Of a stretch of 64,000 nt of DNA, positions 1-9,605 are shown in pieces. The notes beneath the pieces were generated by a model. It worked only from the letters and a program-made list of their open reading frames with translations. It did not search any database and was not told the origin of the DNA. Origin of the DNA: Mycobacterium sp. DL99. GTDB lineage: Bacteria; Actinomycetota; Actinomycetes; Mycobacteriales; Mycobacteriaceae. Location of the stretch: positions 2,787,655 through 2,851,654 of the forward strand of contig NZ_SJOM01000007.1 in assembly GCF_004762045.1 (NCBI RefSeq). Direction: 5' to 3'. The position numbers and the translations under genes were made by a program. Position 1 is the stretch's first letter. Each line of letters opens with the position of its first letter.

Positions 1-3000
1 GTTGCCATCAGCGTCCAGTTCGTAGAACGAGCCCGGAGCGATACCACTGGCGACGAGGCTGAACATCAGCCGGGTGAACATGTCCGGCAGGTTGAGCTGA
101 CCCGAGTACGTGGTGTCGGCCAGGATCATGTCGCAACGGAACACCGAGACCGGCAGGCCACAGAGGTCGTGGGCCTCGCGCAGCAGGACCTCGCCGGCCC
201 ACTTGCTGTTGCCGTAGCCGTTGGCGTAAGAATCGTCGACCTGCCGGGTCGGGCTGATCACCCGGATGTCGGCATCCTCGACGAACTCGCCGGGCTTGAT
301 GCCCCCGGCCACACCGATCGTCGAAACGTAGACGAACGGCTTGATCTTCGTGGTGAGCGCGATGCGGATGAGTTCGGCGGTGCCCAGGGCATTCGCGTCG
401 AACATCTGGCTGTACGGCAGCACGTGGTTGACCAGTGCGGCCGGGTCGACGATCAGGTCGACGTCGTCGGCCAGCCGCTGCCAGGTGGCGCGGTCGAGAC
501 CCAGATCGGCCTCGCCCTTGTCGCCGGCGATCACCTCGAGGTGGTCGGCGGCCAGATTCTGGTAGTGCGCAAGCAGTTTCGGGTCACCCACATCGAAGGT
601 GGCGTCGAGCCGGGCGCGGGCCTCGGCATCGCTCTTGGCGCGGACCAGGACGATGACCTTGCCGTCGACCAGGTCCATGCGCTCCAGCCATTCCAGGGCC
701 AGGTAACGGCCCAGGAAGCCGGTGGCGCCGGTGAGCAACACGGTGCGGACCTCGGCCGGGGCCTTGGGCAGGCTCGGCGCCGCGGCCAGGGTGTCCGCGT
801 CGAGGAACTTGTCCAGCGTCAGGTCGGCGGCATGCACCTCGGTAGCGTCACGTCCGTGCACCGACGCGTAGGTCGGACGCTTGGATCCGTGACGTTCGCC
901 TTCGATGTAGCCGGCGATACCGGCCAGATCGGTGGCCGGGCTGACGATCACGCCGACGGGAACATCCACATCGAAGATGTCGTGCAGCAGATTCGAGAAA
1001 GTCAACGCCGACAACGAATCTCCACCCAGATCGGTGAAGTGGGCATCGGGCGCGAGATCAGAGGTCGCGGCACCCAGCAGTGCCCCGGCGGCCCGGCCCA
1101 CGGTGTCGAGGACCGGGGCGTCAGCACCGCTGCGCCGCAGTTCACTCAACTCGTTGGCCTGACCTGCGGCCAGGTCGCTGTAGAGCTGCTCCAGCCGGTC
1201 GCCGTAGTGGTTCTTCAGATTTGGCCGGGCCAGCTTGCGGATGCCGGTCAGCAGACCGTTTTCCAGGCTGAAAGGTGTTGTCTCCACGATGAAATCGCGC
1301 GGCACCTCGTAGGACTGAAGTCCGGCGGCGCGGGCCGCGTCCTGAAGCGAATCATTGATCGCCTGCTTCGACACGGAAGGATCGGTGGGCACGACCACGG
1401 CCAGCAGGTAGGAACGTGCGCTGTTGCCGTAGATGAAGATCTGCCGCACCAGCGGGCTGTCCCCGAAGACTGCCTCCAGCTTGGAGACCGTGACGAACTC
1501 GCCCTGCGAAAGCTTGAGCACGTTGTTGCGCCGGTCGAGGTACTCGACATGATCGGGGCCGAGTTCGGCCACGATGTCACCGGTGCGGTAATACCCGTCC
1601 TCGTCGAACATCTCGGCGGTGATCTCGGGACGCTTGTAGTACCCGGGGAACATCTGCTCGGACTTCACCAGCAACTCACCGCGCGGGTGGGGCTGGTCGG
1701 TGAGGAAGTAGCCCAGGTCCGGGACGTCGACGAGCTTGTAGTCGATCACCGGCGGGCGCTGGATGTGGCCGTCGACGAAGACCGAACCGGCCTCGGTCGA
1801 GCCGTACCCCTCCAGCAGGTGCATATCGAGCAGGCGTTCCACCCAGCTGTGCATCTCGGCAGAGATCGGCGCGGAGCCGGTCATCGCGGAGACGAACCGT
1901 CCGCCCAGCAGGCCCTTGCGGACCTCGGCGAGCACCTCGTCCTCACTGCCACCGGCACGGTCGAGGCGGCTCTGGTACTCCTGGAACAGCATGTCCCAGA
2001 TCCGCGGCACGAAGCTGAGCTGCGTGGGGCGGACCAGGGCGAGATCGTCGAGGAAGGTCGAAAGGTCGCTGCGCGCAGCGAAATACGCGGTGCCGCCGGA
2101 GCTCAGCGTCCCGATCAGGATGCCGCGGCCCATGACGTGGCTCATCGGCATGAAGTTGAGGGTGATCGCGGGCAGCACGGCCTGGTTTTCGTCCCAGGTG
2201 GCCTTCGACGCCAGCTGCCACATGTTGGCGACCTTGGTCTCCGGGTACATCGCGCCCTTGGGGGTGCCGGTGCTGCCGGAGGTGTAGATCAGCATGGTCA
2301 GCGGGTCGGCCTGACCCGGGGTGTAGAGCGGGGCGTCGGCCAGTGACCGTCCGCGGTCGAGGACGTCGGCCAGCGGCTCGACGACCACATCGGTATCGGC
2401 CAGTGCGGCCTTGGCGGCCTGGAGGGCCTCGCGCTCAGCGTCGACCTGGGGCCGGTAGTCGAACACCACCAGGCGGCGGGGTGCGGGTCCGGAGCGGACC
2501 AATTCGACTGCGTCGTCGAGGAAGTCGATGCTTGCCGCGATCACGGTCGGCTCGGTTTCGGCGACGATGGGCCGCAGGGTGGCGACCGCGGCACTGGTCT
2601 GTAGCGGCACCGACACGGCGCCGAGTTCGATGAGTGCGGTATCGATGGTGGTGTAGTCGACACTGGTGAACCCGAGGATGGCGACGCGATCGCCGGGCTT
2701 CACCGGGTGGTTGTGCCAGGCGTTGGTGACCGCCTGGATGCGGTCTCCCAGTTGGCGGTAGGTGATGGTGTCGAAGCGGGGGAGCAGCCGGGCCGATGTG
2801 CGGCCGGCGGCGTCGGTGACGAGTTCTACAGCGCGCTGTCCGAGCGCGGGGCGGTCGGCGTAGCCGGCGAGCACGCCTTTGACGATGGCCGGCAGCCGCA
2901 GTTCAGGCTGGGCGACTGCGGCGTTGACGGCGTCGCTGGGGCGGGCACCGGCGAACTGTGAGTCGGTGTCATAAAGGTTTGCGATCCGGCGTTGGAGCCG

Positions 3001-3024
3001 GTCCTCGCGTGTTTCGGTGGTCAT
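1..3024 (-). CDS. car: Carboxylic acid reductase, copy 1 (partial at window edge)
   Basis: ATP- and NADPH-dependent reduction of carboxylic acids to aldehydes. About 1008 codons are visible; the reductase C-terminus lies beyond the left edge. The adenylation domain has the core motif [15 protein letters not shown] near residue 245, the carrier domain has [11 protein letters not shown] near residue 670 (the serine takes phosphopantetheine), and the NADPH reductase domain opens with [14 protein letters not shown] near residue 760. The ATG at 3024 follows a GGGGA ribosome site and gives [10 protein letters not shown]. It lies 171 bp downstream of a second full copy. In M. tuberculosis the ortholog fadD9 also neighbours gabT. 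Its carrier/reductase part is nearly identical in DNA to copy 2, whereas the N-terminal adenylation part differs much more. Confidence 0.95.
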   Translation of the reverse strand, partial: MTTETREDRLQRRIANLYDTDSQFAGARPSDAVNAAVAQPELRLPAIVKGVLAGYADRPALGQRAVELVTDAAGRTSARLLPRFDTITYRQLGDRIQAVTNAWHNHPVKPGDRVAILGFTSVDYTTIDTALIELGAVSVPLQTSAAVATLRPIVAETEPTVIAASIDFLDDAVELVRSGPAPRRLVVFDYRPQVDAEREALQAAKAALADTDVVVEPLADVLDRGRSLADAPLYTPGQADPLTMLIYTSGSTGTPKGAMYPETKVANMWQLASKATWDENQAVLPAITLNFMPMSHVMGRGILIGTLSSGGTAYFAARSDLSTFLDDLALVRPTQLSFVPRIWDMLFQEYQSRLDRAGGSEDEVLAEVRKGLLGGRFVSAMTGSAPISAEMHSWVERLLDMHLLEGYGSTEAGSVFVDGHIQRPPVIDYKLVDVPDLGYFLTDQPHPRGELLVKSEQMFPGYYKRPEITAEMFDEDGYYRTGDIVAELGPDHVEYLDRRNNVLKLSQGEFVTVSKLEAVFGDSPLVRQIFIYGNSARSYLLAVVVPTDPSVSKQAINDSLQDAARAAGLQSYEVPRDFIVETTPFSLENGLLTGIRKLARPNLKNHYGDRLEQLYSDLAAGQANELSELRRSGADAPVLDTVGRAAGALLGAATSDLAPDAHFTDLGGDSLSALTFSNLLHDIFDVDVPVGVIVSPATDLAGIAGYIEGERHGSKRPTYASVHGRDATEVHAADLTLDKFLDADTLAAAPSLPKAPAEVRTVLLTGATGFLGRYLALEWLERMDLVDGKVIVLVRAKSDAEARARLDATFDVGDPKLLAHYQNLAADHLEVIAGDKGEADLGLDRATWQRLADDVDLIVDPAALVNHVLPYSQMFDANALGTAELIRIALTTKIKPFVYVSTIGVAGGIKPGEFVEDADIRVISPTRQVDDSYANGYGNSKWAGEVLLREAHDLCGLPVSVFRCDMILADTTYSGQLNLPDMFTRLMFSLVASGIAPGSFYELDADGN

Positions 3025-3084
3025 ATCGGTCCCCTGAGCAAATCAAAATAAATACTGTCGGCACGTCTTCCGCGCCTACTAATT

Positions 3085-3103
3085 ACTACGTTAGTAAAAC
3101 TAA
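3085..3103. promoter_or_regulatory. Candidate operator upstream of CAR copy 1
   Basis: ACTACG followed by the palindrome TTAGTAAAACTAA (arms TTAGT/ACTAA, 3 bp centre) at 3091-3103, 67-79 bp before the ATG of CAR copy 1. The same element, with one change in the centre, lies 64-76 bp before CAR copy 2. The position suits a promoter-proximal repressor or activator site. No dedicated regulator gene is adjacent in the window. Confidence 0.6.
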
Positions 3104-3152
3104 TTATATTTCGAGATGCCAGCTCCGGCGGTGCGAGATGCGTCACCCCCGA

Positions 3153-3190
3153 CGTGCGCCCGCCCCACGCCGGTGTGGGACGAGCGCACG
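3153..3190 (-). terminator. Hairpin after CAR copy 2
   Basis: Outer arms CGTGCGC (3153-3159) and GCGCACG (3184-3190) with an inner CCCAC/GTGGG stem, starting 5 bp past the stop codon of CAR copy 2. There is no U-tract, which is common for mycobacterial hairpin terminators. It would separate the transcripts of the two reductases, consistent with each having its own operator. Confidence 0.6.
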
Positions 3191-3195
3191 GGTTC

Positions 3196-6100
3196 TTAGA
3201 GGAGGCCCAGCTGCTGCAGGTTGGTGATGTACTGGACGATCACCGCCGGGCTGACATGGGGGATGTCCTTGTCGGGCCCGATCTTGGCTTCCTGCACAGC
3301 GGCCCGGAAGTGGTCCGTCGGGGCCAAGGCGCCCAGCATCGGCCGCTCGGGTCGCTGGTAGTTGTGCAGCAGCGGCAGGAGTGAGGCCTGGCGCTGCTTG
3401 TCCGGCAGGGCGCGCAGGGTGCTCTCGAACCGCTGGATCCACTGCCCGTAGTCGGCGATGCGCTCGATCGGGTAGCCGGCCTCGATCAGCCAGTCGGTGA
3501 ACTCGTCCATGCCGAGGCCGTCGTCGTAGGGGTTCATCACGTGGTAGGTCTCGAAGCTCCCCACGGATTGCCCACCCAGCGTCGAGATCGACTCGGCGAT
3601 GAACTCCACCGGCAGCCCGTCATAGTGCGAGCGCTGCCGGTTGCCGTCAGCATCCAGTTCGTAGAACGAGCCCGGAGCGATACCACTGGCGACGAGGCTG
3701 AACATCATTCGGGTGAACATGTCCGGCAGGTTGAGCTGACCCGAGTACGTGGTGTCGGCCAGGATCATGTCGCAACGGAACACCGCGACCGGCAGGCCGC
3801 ACAGATCGTTGGCCTCGCGCAGCAGGACCTCGCCGGCCCACTTGCTGTTGCCGTAACCGTTGGCGTAGCCGTCGTTGATCTTGCGGACCGCGCTCATCTC
3901 CCGGACGTCGACGTTCTCGACGAACTTCCCGGGCTCGATCTGATCGCCCACGCCGATGGTCGACACATACGTGTACGGCTTGATCTTCGTAGTGAGCGCG
4001 ATCTTGATCAGCTCGGCGGTGCCCAGGGCGTTGGGCCCGAACAGCTCGCTGTAGGGCAGCACGTGGTTGACCAGTGCGGCCGGGTCCACGATCAGGTCGA
4101 CGTCATCGGCCAGCCGCTGCCAGGTCTGCTGATCCAGGCCGAGGTTCTCCTCGCCCTTGTCGCCGGCGATCACCTCGAGGTGGTCGGCGGCCAGATTCTG
4201 GTAGTGCGCAAGCAGTTTCGGGTCACCCACATCGAAGGTGGCGTCGAGCCGGGCCCGTGCCTCCTCGTCGGACTTGGCGCGGACCAGGGCGATGACCTTG
4301 CCGTCGACCAGGTCCATGCGCTCCAGCCATTCCAGGGCCAGGTAGCGGCCCAGGAAGCCGGTGGCGCCGGTGAGCAGCACGGTGCGCACCTCGGCGCGCG
4401 ACTTGGGCAGGCTCGGCGCTGCGGCCAGGGTGTCCGCGTCGAGGAACTTGTCCAGCGTCAGGTCGGCGGCATTGACTTCGTCGGCGTGCCTGCCGTGCAC
4501 CGACGCGTACGTCGGCCGCTTGGATCCGTTGCGCTGCGTTTCGATGTACCCGGCGATCCCGGCCAGATCGGTTGCCGGGCTGACGATCACGCCCACCGGC
4601 ACATCCACATCGAAGATCTCGCGCAGAAGATTGCCGAAGGTCAACGCCGACAACGAATCTCCACCCAGATCGGTGAAGTGGGCATCGGGTCCCAGGTCGG
4701 ATGCCGCTGCGCCCAGCAGGGCACCGGCAGCCCGGCTCACGGTCTCCAGCACCGGGGCGTCGGGGCTCAGGGACCGCAATGCTCGAAGCTCACCGGCCTG
4801 CGTCTCGGCCAGGTCGGCGTAGAGCTGCTCCAGCCGCTCGCCGTAGTGCGCCTTCAACTTCGGCCAGGCCAGCTTGCGGATACCGGTCAGCAGACCGTTC
4901 TCCAGGGTGAAAGGTGTTGTCTCGATGATGAAATCGCGGGGGATCTCATACGACTGCAGGTCGGCGTCCCTGGCCACTTCTTGCAGGGATTCGCTGATCG
5001 CCTCTTTCGAAACGTTCGCGTCGGTGGGCACCACCACGGCCAGCAGGTAGGGCTGCGCGCTGTTGCCGTAGACGTAGATCTGTTGCACGAGAGGGCTGTT
5101 GCCGAACACCGCCTCCAGCTTGGCCAGCGTGACGAACTCGCCCTGGGCCAGCTTGAGGACGTTGTTGCGCCGGTCGACGTAGCGCAGTTGGTCCGGACCG
5201 ATCTCCGCGACGACATCGCCGGTGCGGTAGAAGCCGTCCTCGTCGAACACCGACGCGGTGACCTCGGGGCGCTTGTAGTAGCCGGGGAACAGATTCTCGG
5301 TCTTGATCAGCAACTCGCCGCGCGGGTACGGCTGATCGGTGAGGAAGTACCCCAGGTCCGGGACGTCGACCAGCTTGTAGTCGATCACCGGCGGACGCTG
5401 GGCCACACCGTCGAAGAGTGCCATCCCGGCCTCGGTCGAGCCGTATCCCTCCAGCAGGTGAATTCCGAGCATGTCCTGGGTCCAGGTCTTGAGCTCGGCT
5501 GAGATGGGCGCCGAGCCGGTCATCGCCGCGACGAACCGTCCGCCCAGGACCTTGTCCCGCACCTCGGCCAGCACCTCGGCCTCGACCGTCTCACGGTCCT
5601 GGCCGGCGTCGGCCAGGCGGTGATCGACCCGGCTCTGGAATTCGCTGTGGATCATTTCCCACACGCGCGGAACGAAATTCAGCTCGGTGGGCCGCGTCAG
5701 GGCGAGGTCCTCCAGGAGCGTCGACAGATCGCTGCGGGCCGCGAAGTAGCAGGTGCCGCCCGCGGCGAGGGAGGCGTAGAGGATGCCGCGGCCCATCACA
5801 TGGCTCATCGGCATGAAGCTCAGATTGATCGCCGAGCTGACCGGTCCGAGCCAGGCCTTGCTGTTGCGCCGCCAGAACTTGCCGACCGAGCTCTGCAGGT
5901 ACATCGCGCCCTTGGGGGCGCCAGTGCTACCGGAGGTGTAGATCAGCAACGCGAGCGGGTCGGTGCCGTCGGTCTCGGGTGCCGGGGGTGTCGGCAGCTC
6001 GCTGCCGCGGGCCAGCAGGTCGGCCAGGGTGTCGACCGCGATGCCGCGGCCGGCCGCGGCCAGTCGCTCGGTGGCCGATGCCACCGCGTCGCGATGGTCA

Positions 6101-6690
6101 TCGATCTCGGGGTGATAGTCGAAGACGAGCACCTGGGCCGGAGCGTGGGCGGTGAGCGCCAGCTCGACGGCATCGGCGAGGTGGTCGACGCTTGCGGCGA
6201 TCACCCGCGGCTCGGTCTCGGTCACGATCGGTGCCAGCGACTCGGGCGAGGAGCTGGTCTGCAGGGGGACCGAGACCGCGCCGATCTGGCTCAGAGCCGT
6301 GTCGATCACGGTGTAGTCGGCGCTGGTGAATCCCAGGATGGCGATCCGGTCACCGGCTGCGACGCCGGACGCGTGCAAGGCGGCGGCGAGGGCGCGGAGC
6401 CGGTCCCAGAGCTCGCCGTAGCTGATGGTGTCGAACCGGGGGAGAAGGCGTGCGGTGGTCCGTCCGGTGGCCGGGTCGGCGATGAATTCGAGGGCGCGTT
6501 CCCCGAGCGCGGGCCGCTCGGCGTAGCCCTGCAGGACGGTCTGGACGATTTCGGGCAGGAGCAGGCCGGGGACGTCGACGGCGGCGGTGACGGTGTCGCT
6601 GGGAATCGCGGCGGCGAACTGTGGATCGGTGGCGGTCAGATCGGCGATACGGCTCGCCAGTTGCTCATCACGAGTATCAAACGACATCAA
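3196..6690 (-). CDS. car: Carboxylic acid reductase, copy 2 (complete)
   Basis: Complete 1164-residue carboxylic acid reductase (adenylation, carrier and thioester-reductase domains). Motifs: [15 protein letters not shown] near residue 248, GYGSTEAGM further on, carrier [11 protein letters not shown] near residue 678, Rossmann [13 protein letters not shown] near residue 770, and YGNSKWAGE carrying the Tyr/Lys pair of extended SDR-type reductases. The ATG at 6690 is preceded by AAAGAGGG. It needs a phosphopantetheinyl transferase, not in this window. It is a tandem paralog of the gene at 1-3024; a 106 bp block (4149-4254 here, 510-615 there) is identical, which suggests recent gene conversion. 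The natural substrate is unknown; fatty and aromatic acids are typical. Confidence 0.97.
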   Translation of the reverse strand: MMSFDTRDEQLASRIADLTATDPQFAAAIPSDTVTAAVDVPGLLLPEIVQTVLQGYAERPALGERALEFIADPATGRTTARLLPRFDTISYGELWDRLRALAAALHASGVAAGDRIAILGFTSADYTVIDTALSQIGAVSVPLQTSSSPESLAPIVTETEPRVIAASVDHLADAVELALTAHAPAQVLVFDYHPEIDDHRDAVASATERLAAAGRGIAVDTLADLLARGSELPTPPAPETDGTDPLALLIYTSGSTGAPKGAMYLQSSVGKFWRRNSKAWLGPVSSAINLSFMPMSHVMGRGILYASLAAGGTCYFAARSDLSTLLEDLALTRPTELNFVPRVWEMIHSEFQSRVDHRLADAGQDRETVEAEVLAEVRDKVLGGRFVAAMTGSAPISAELKTWTQDMLGIHLLEGYGSTEAGMALFDGVAQRPPVIDYKLVDVPDLGYFLTDQPYPRGELLIKTENLFPGYYKRPEVTASVFDEDGFYRTGDVVAEIGPDQLRYVDRRNNVLKLAQGEFVTLAKLEAVFGNSPLVQQIYVYGNSAQPYLLAVVVPTDANVSKEAISESLQEVARDADLQSYEIPRDFIIETTPFTLENGLLTGIRKLAWPKLKAHYGERLEQLYADLAETQAGELRALRSLSPDAPVLETVSRAAGALLGAAASDLGPDAHFTDLGGDSLSALTFGNLLREIFDVDVPVGVIVSPATDLAGIAGYIETQRNGSKRPTYASVHGRHADEVNAADLTLDKFLDADTLAAAPSLPKSRAEVRTVLLTGATGFLGRYLALEWLERMDLVDGKVIALVRAKSDEEARARLDATFDVGDPKLLAHYQNLAADHLEVIAGDKGEENLGLDQQTWQRLADDVDLIVDPAALVNHVLPYSELFGPNALGTAELIKIALTTKIKPYTYVSTIGVGDQIEPGKFVENVDVREMSAVRKINDGYANGYGNSKWAGEVLLREANDLCGLPVAVFRCDMILADTTYSGQLNLPDMFTRMMFSLVASGIAPGSFYELDADGNRQRSHYDGLPVEFIAESISTLGGQSVGSFETYHVMNPYDDGLGMDEFTDWLIEAGYPIERIADYGQWIQRFESTLRALPDKQRQASLLPLLHNYQRPERPMLGALAPTDHFRAAVQEAKIGPDKDIPHVSPAVIVQYITNLQQLGLL

Positions 6691-6747
6691 GAACCCTCTT
6701 TACAGATAGCTGAAATAATCACCGGCGCGACGTTGCGCTACCGAACT

Positions 6748-6766
6748 ACTACGTTAGTGAAACTAA
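6748..6766. promoter_or_regulatory. Candidate operator upstream of CAR copy 2
   Basis: ACTACG plus TTAGTGAAACTAA (palindrome arms TTAGT/ACTAA at 6754-6766), 64-76 bp before the ATG at 6690. Eighteen of 19 bases match the element before CAR copy 1, although the sequence around both sites has otherwise diverged. That selective conservation argues for a binding site. Confidence 0.6.
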
Positions 6767-6874
6767 ACTTATTTCCGGAAAACCAGTTTCTTAGCTGTCA
6801 ATGTGCTGTGAGTCTGACCCGTTCCTGGGTGAAGGCCGTCGACCTGCAGTAGTGGCGACCGGTCCGTGACCGCG

Positions 6875-6985
6875 TTATCGGATTGCGGGAATCGCTTGAG
6901 GTTCGGTGAGTTCGGCGCACCGCTGCGCCCAGCGGTCCCAGGCGTCGGCCAACGTGTCGCGCAGGGCGTTCTCGGCAAGGCGCAT
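6875..6985 (-). CDS. Possible small ORF, 36 residues
   Basis: ATG at 6985, stop at 6875-6877, encoding MRLAENALRDTLADAWDRW followed by 17 more residues. The peptide looks helical and amphipathic and has no cysteine pairs or membrane segment. A GAGGGA lies directly against the ATG, which is too close for a normal ribosome site. An in-frame stop sits a few codons upstream, so it cannot be longer. I do not recognise it; it may be chance in high-GC DNA. Confidence 0.2.
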   Translation of the reverse strand: MRLAENALRDTLADAWDRWAQRCAELTEPQAIPAIR

Positions 6986-7052
6986 TCCCTCAGGGTAGGA
7001 GCGTTACTCCCGCTGGAGTTCGGGTACCCACGGGGGAGTCAAAGGAGGCATC

Positions 7053-7673
7053 ATGACCGAATTCGATACCCGCGGCAGTCGTCTGCGCATGTCCCGCAGT
7101 CGCGGAGCGGCCAGCGGGTTCCTGCTGGTCCTGCTGGGAATCTGGGGTGCGCTGATCCCGTTCGTCGGACCGTACTTCGACTTCGCGTTCACCCCGGATC
7201 AGACCTGGTTCTGGACCACCGCACGCGGTTGGTTGGAGGTGCTTCCGGGCGCTGCGACAGCTCTCGGCGGCCTGCTGCTGATGGGCTCGGGGAACCGGGC
7301 CACCGCCCTGTTCGGCGCATGGCTGGCGGTACTGGCGGGAGCCTGGTTCGTGGTGGGTCGCGCACTCGCGGGACCGTTGGGCATCGGTGACGCCGGGATG
7401 CCGATAGCGGTGACCGATGCGAAACGGGTGACGCTCGAGTTGGCGTACTTCTCCGGGCTCGGCGCGCTGATCGTGTTGCTGGGGGCCATGGCGGTGGGCC
7501 GGTTGTCGGTCCGCAGTGTGCGTGACGTCGAGTACGCGCAACGGCCCGCGGCGCATGCCGCATCGGCCGAGCCTGTCGCCGTCGCAGACGCACCGCCGAC
7601 CGAAGCCGTGGCCGCCCCCGAACATCGGACCTGGGGCGGACTGTTCGGTGGACGCCACACCCACGCGCATTAG
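7053..7673 (+). CDS. Four-helix integral membrane protein, unknown function
   Basis: 206 residues. Four hydrophobic segments are visible near residues 20-42, 60-78, 84-103 and 127-149, followed by an Ala/Pro-rich cytoplasmic-looking tail ending in the histidine-rich GGRHTHAH. The ATG follows a strong AAAGGAGG site. No catalytic motif is evident and I do not recognise the family. It is convergent with gabT, with four bases between the stop codons, so it is probably a single-gene transcript. Confidence 0.85.
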   Translation: MTEFDTRGSRLRMSRSRGAASGFLLVLLGIWGALIPFVGPYFDFAFTPDQTWFWTTARGWLEVLPGAATALGGLLLMGSGNRATALFGAWLAVLAGAWFVVGRALAGPLGIGDAGMPIAVTDAKRVTLELAYFSGLGALIVLLGAMAVGRLSVRSVRDVEYAQRPAAHAASAEPVAVADAPPTEAVAAPEHRTWGGLFGGRHTHAH

Positions 7674-7677
7674 GGCG

Positions 7678-9018
7678 TCAGAGGTCGCGCAGGATCAGCT
7701 CGAGCACGTCGAGCCCCTCGACGAGCAGTTCGTCGCTGATCGTCAACGGCGGCAGGAAGCGCAACACGTTGCCGTAGGTACCGCAGGACAGCACGATCAC
7801 CCCGGCCGCATGGGCACCGGCGCACAGCGCCTTGGTGAGATCCGGGTCGGGTGTGGTCGTGCCTGCCTTGACCAGTTCGACGGCGATCATCGCGCCACGG
7901 CCGCGCACGTCGCCGATCCGGTCGTCCTCGGCCTGCAACCGGCCCAGCCGGTCCTTCATCAGCACCTCGATGTGCTGGGCGCGGCCGACCAACCCGTCGG
8001 CCTCGATGGTCTCGATGGTGGCCAGCGCCGCCGCGCACGCGATCGGATTGCCGCCGTAGGTGCCGCCCAGTCCGGACACGTGCGGCGCGTCCATGATCTC
8101 GGCGCGTCCGGTCACGCCGGACAGCGGCAGTCCGTCGGCGATGCCCTTGGCGGTGACGATGAGGTCGGGATCGATGCCCTCGTGCTCACACGCGAACATC
8201 GCGCCGGTGCGGGCGAACCCGGTCTGCACCTCGTCGGCGATGAACACCACGTTGTTGTCGCGGCACCACCCCAGCAACGCGGGCAGGAACCCGTCGGCGG
8301 GGACGATGAACCCGCCCTCACCCTGGATGGGTTCGATGATGACCGCCGCCAGGTTGTCCGCACCGATCTGCTTTTCCATCACGTCGATGGCCCGCCTGGC
8401 CGCGAGCGTGCCGTCGGTGGCCAACTCCTTGCCGAACTCGGCATCGCGGAAGGGATAGGACAGCGGCGCCCGGTAGACCTCGGGCGCGAACGGACCGAAA
8501 CCGTGCTTGTACGGCATGGACTTGGCGGTCAACGCCATCGTGAGGTTGGTGCGCCCGTGGTAAGCGTGGTCGAAGGCGACGACGGCGGACTTGTGGGTAT
8601 AGGACCGAGCGATCTTGACCGAGTTCTCCACGGCCTCGGAGCCCGAGTTGAACAACGCCGAACGCTTCTCGCCGCGCACCGGCGTCAGCCGGTTGAGGTG
8701 CTCGCAAACCGCGACATACTGCTCATACGGCGTCACCATGAAGCACGTGTGGGTGAAGTTCCCGGCCTGCGCGGCCACCGCCTCGACCACGCGCGGCGAC
8801 GAGTTGCCGATGGTGGTGACGGCAATGCCCGAGCCCAGGTCGATGAGCCGGTTGCCGTCGACGTCCTCGACGATGCCGCCTCCGGCGCGGGCGGCGTACA
8901 CGGGCATTGTGTTACCCACGCCACGAGCCACCGCGGCCGTTTTCCGGCCGGTCAATGCCTCAGATTTGGGGCCGGGAATGGTGGTGGCCAGATGGCGGGT
9001 CTGCTCGGGATGGCTCAA
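7678..9018 (-). CDS. gabT: 4-aminobutyrate aminotransferase
   Basis: PLP-dependent class III aminotransferase that moves the amino group of GABA to 2-oxoglutarate, giving succinate semialdehyde and glutamate. About 446 residues. Visible signatures are NSGSEAVENSVKIARSYT (cofactor phosphate binding), FIADEVQTGFARTG (Asp to PLP nitrogen) and TAKGIADGLPLSG with the Schiff-base lysine. I chose the TTG at 9018 (SHPEQTRHLATTIPGP follows) because GAGGAGG sits five bases upstream and the length then fits the M. tuberculosis protein; in-frame GTG at 9021 and TTG at 9039 are alternatives. It is divergent from yajC, as in M. tuberculosis. Confidence 0.96.
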   Translation of the reverse strand: MSHPEQTRHLATTIPGPKSEALTGRKTAAVARGVGNTMPVYAARAGGGIVEDVDGNRLIDLGSGIAVTTIGNSSPRVVEAVAAQAGNFTHTCFMVTPYEQYVAVCEHLNRLTPVRGEKRSALFNSGSEAVENSVKIARSYTHKSAVVAFDHAYHGRTNLTMALTAKSMPYKHGFGPFAPEVYRAPLSYPFRDAEFGKELATDGTLAARRAIDVMEKQIGADNLAAVIIEPIQGEGGFIVPADGFLPALLGWCRDNNVVFIADEVQTGFARTGAMFACEHEGIDPDLIVTAKGIADGLPLSGVTGRAEIMDAPHVSGLGGTYGGNPIACAAALATIETIEADGLVGRAQHIEVLMKDRLGRLQAEDDRIGDVRGRGAMIAVELVKAGTTTPDPDLTKALCAGAHAAGVIVLSCGTYGNVLRFLPPLTISDELLVEGLDVLELILRDL

Positions 9019-9179
9019 CACTGCCTCCTCAATACGCAAACGGCTGCGCCGGAAACAACGCGTACTGAGCCTAGCCGCGTCGCCCGCCAGTCGGCGGCGA
9101 ATGAGGTCGTCGGGGTCGGCGGCGGTATCGTGGCCTCGGTCGCCCTGACATCTGACACAACACGAAAGACATAATCGAC

Positions 9180-9533
9180 ATGGATCTCGTCATTTTCCTG
9201 CCCCTGCTGATCGTCATGGGCGCGTTTATGTTCTTCGCGTCGCGTCGTCAGCGCAAGGCCATGCAGGCGACCATCGACCTGCACAACTCGCTGCAGATCG
9301 GCGATCGCGTTCACACCACCTCGGGCCTGCTGGCCACGATCACCGGTATCACCGACGACAACGTCGACCTGGAGATCGCCCCCGGCGTCGTCACCACCTG
9401 GATGAAGCTCGCGGTGCGCGATCGCATCGAGGAGGACACCGATGCCGACGCCGACGCCGACACCCCGTCGGCCGCGACTGAACTGACCGAGAGCACCGGT
9501 GTCACCGACGCCGACGGTCTCAAAAAAGACTGA
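9180..9533 (+). CDS. yajC: Sec translocase accessory protein YajC
   Basis: 117 residues. One N-terminal membrane helix (about residues 3-20, VIFLPLLIVMGAFMFFA) is followed by the basic RRQRKAMQ and a soluble domain with the family pattern IGDRVHTTSGLLATI. The C-terminus is acidic (DADADADT). It forms the SecDF-YajC complex that uses the proton gradient to help preprotein release at SecYEG. It is first of the yajC-secD-secF set and lies 72 bp before secD. Confidence 0.95.
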   Translation: MDLVIFLPLLIVMGAFMFFASRRQRKAMQATIDLHNSLQIGDRVHTTSGLLATITGITDDNVDLEIAPGVVTTWMKLAVRDRIEEDTDADADADTPSAATELTESTGVTDADGLKKD

Positions 9534-9605
9534 CCGCAGAGCACCCAGGACAAGCACGTACCCTTTGCGGTGCTGACGAACTGATCTCGAGGAGACCCTA
9601 GAAAC

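Larger units (their letters stand above)
6691..7052. other. Intergenic region between CAR copy 2 and the membrane protein gene
   Basis: 362 bp without a confident gene. It holds the CAR copy 2 leader, its operator (6748-6766), an AT-rich patch around 6755-6790, a possible 36-codon minus-strand ORF (6875-6985) and the leader of the gene at 7053 with a strong AAAGGAGG ribosome site. I see nothing else. Confidence 0.5.

Noticed and set aside
169..2346. Very long open reading frame on the plus strand opposite CAR copy 1
   Set aside because: High-GC coding DNA leaves long open antisense frames. The product has no recognisable domain and the opposite strand encodes a well-matched enzyme. The same applies to 3541-5502, 18102-20417, 9015-11570 and others.
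6875..6985. Small peptide gene between CAR copy 2 and the membrane protein
   Set aside because: Listed only with low confidence: the ribosome site is badly spaced and chance ORFs of this size are common. It is not used as a finding.
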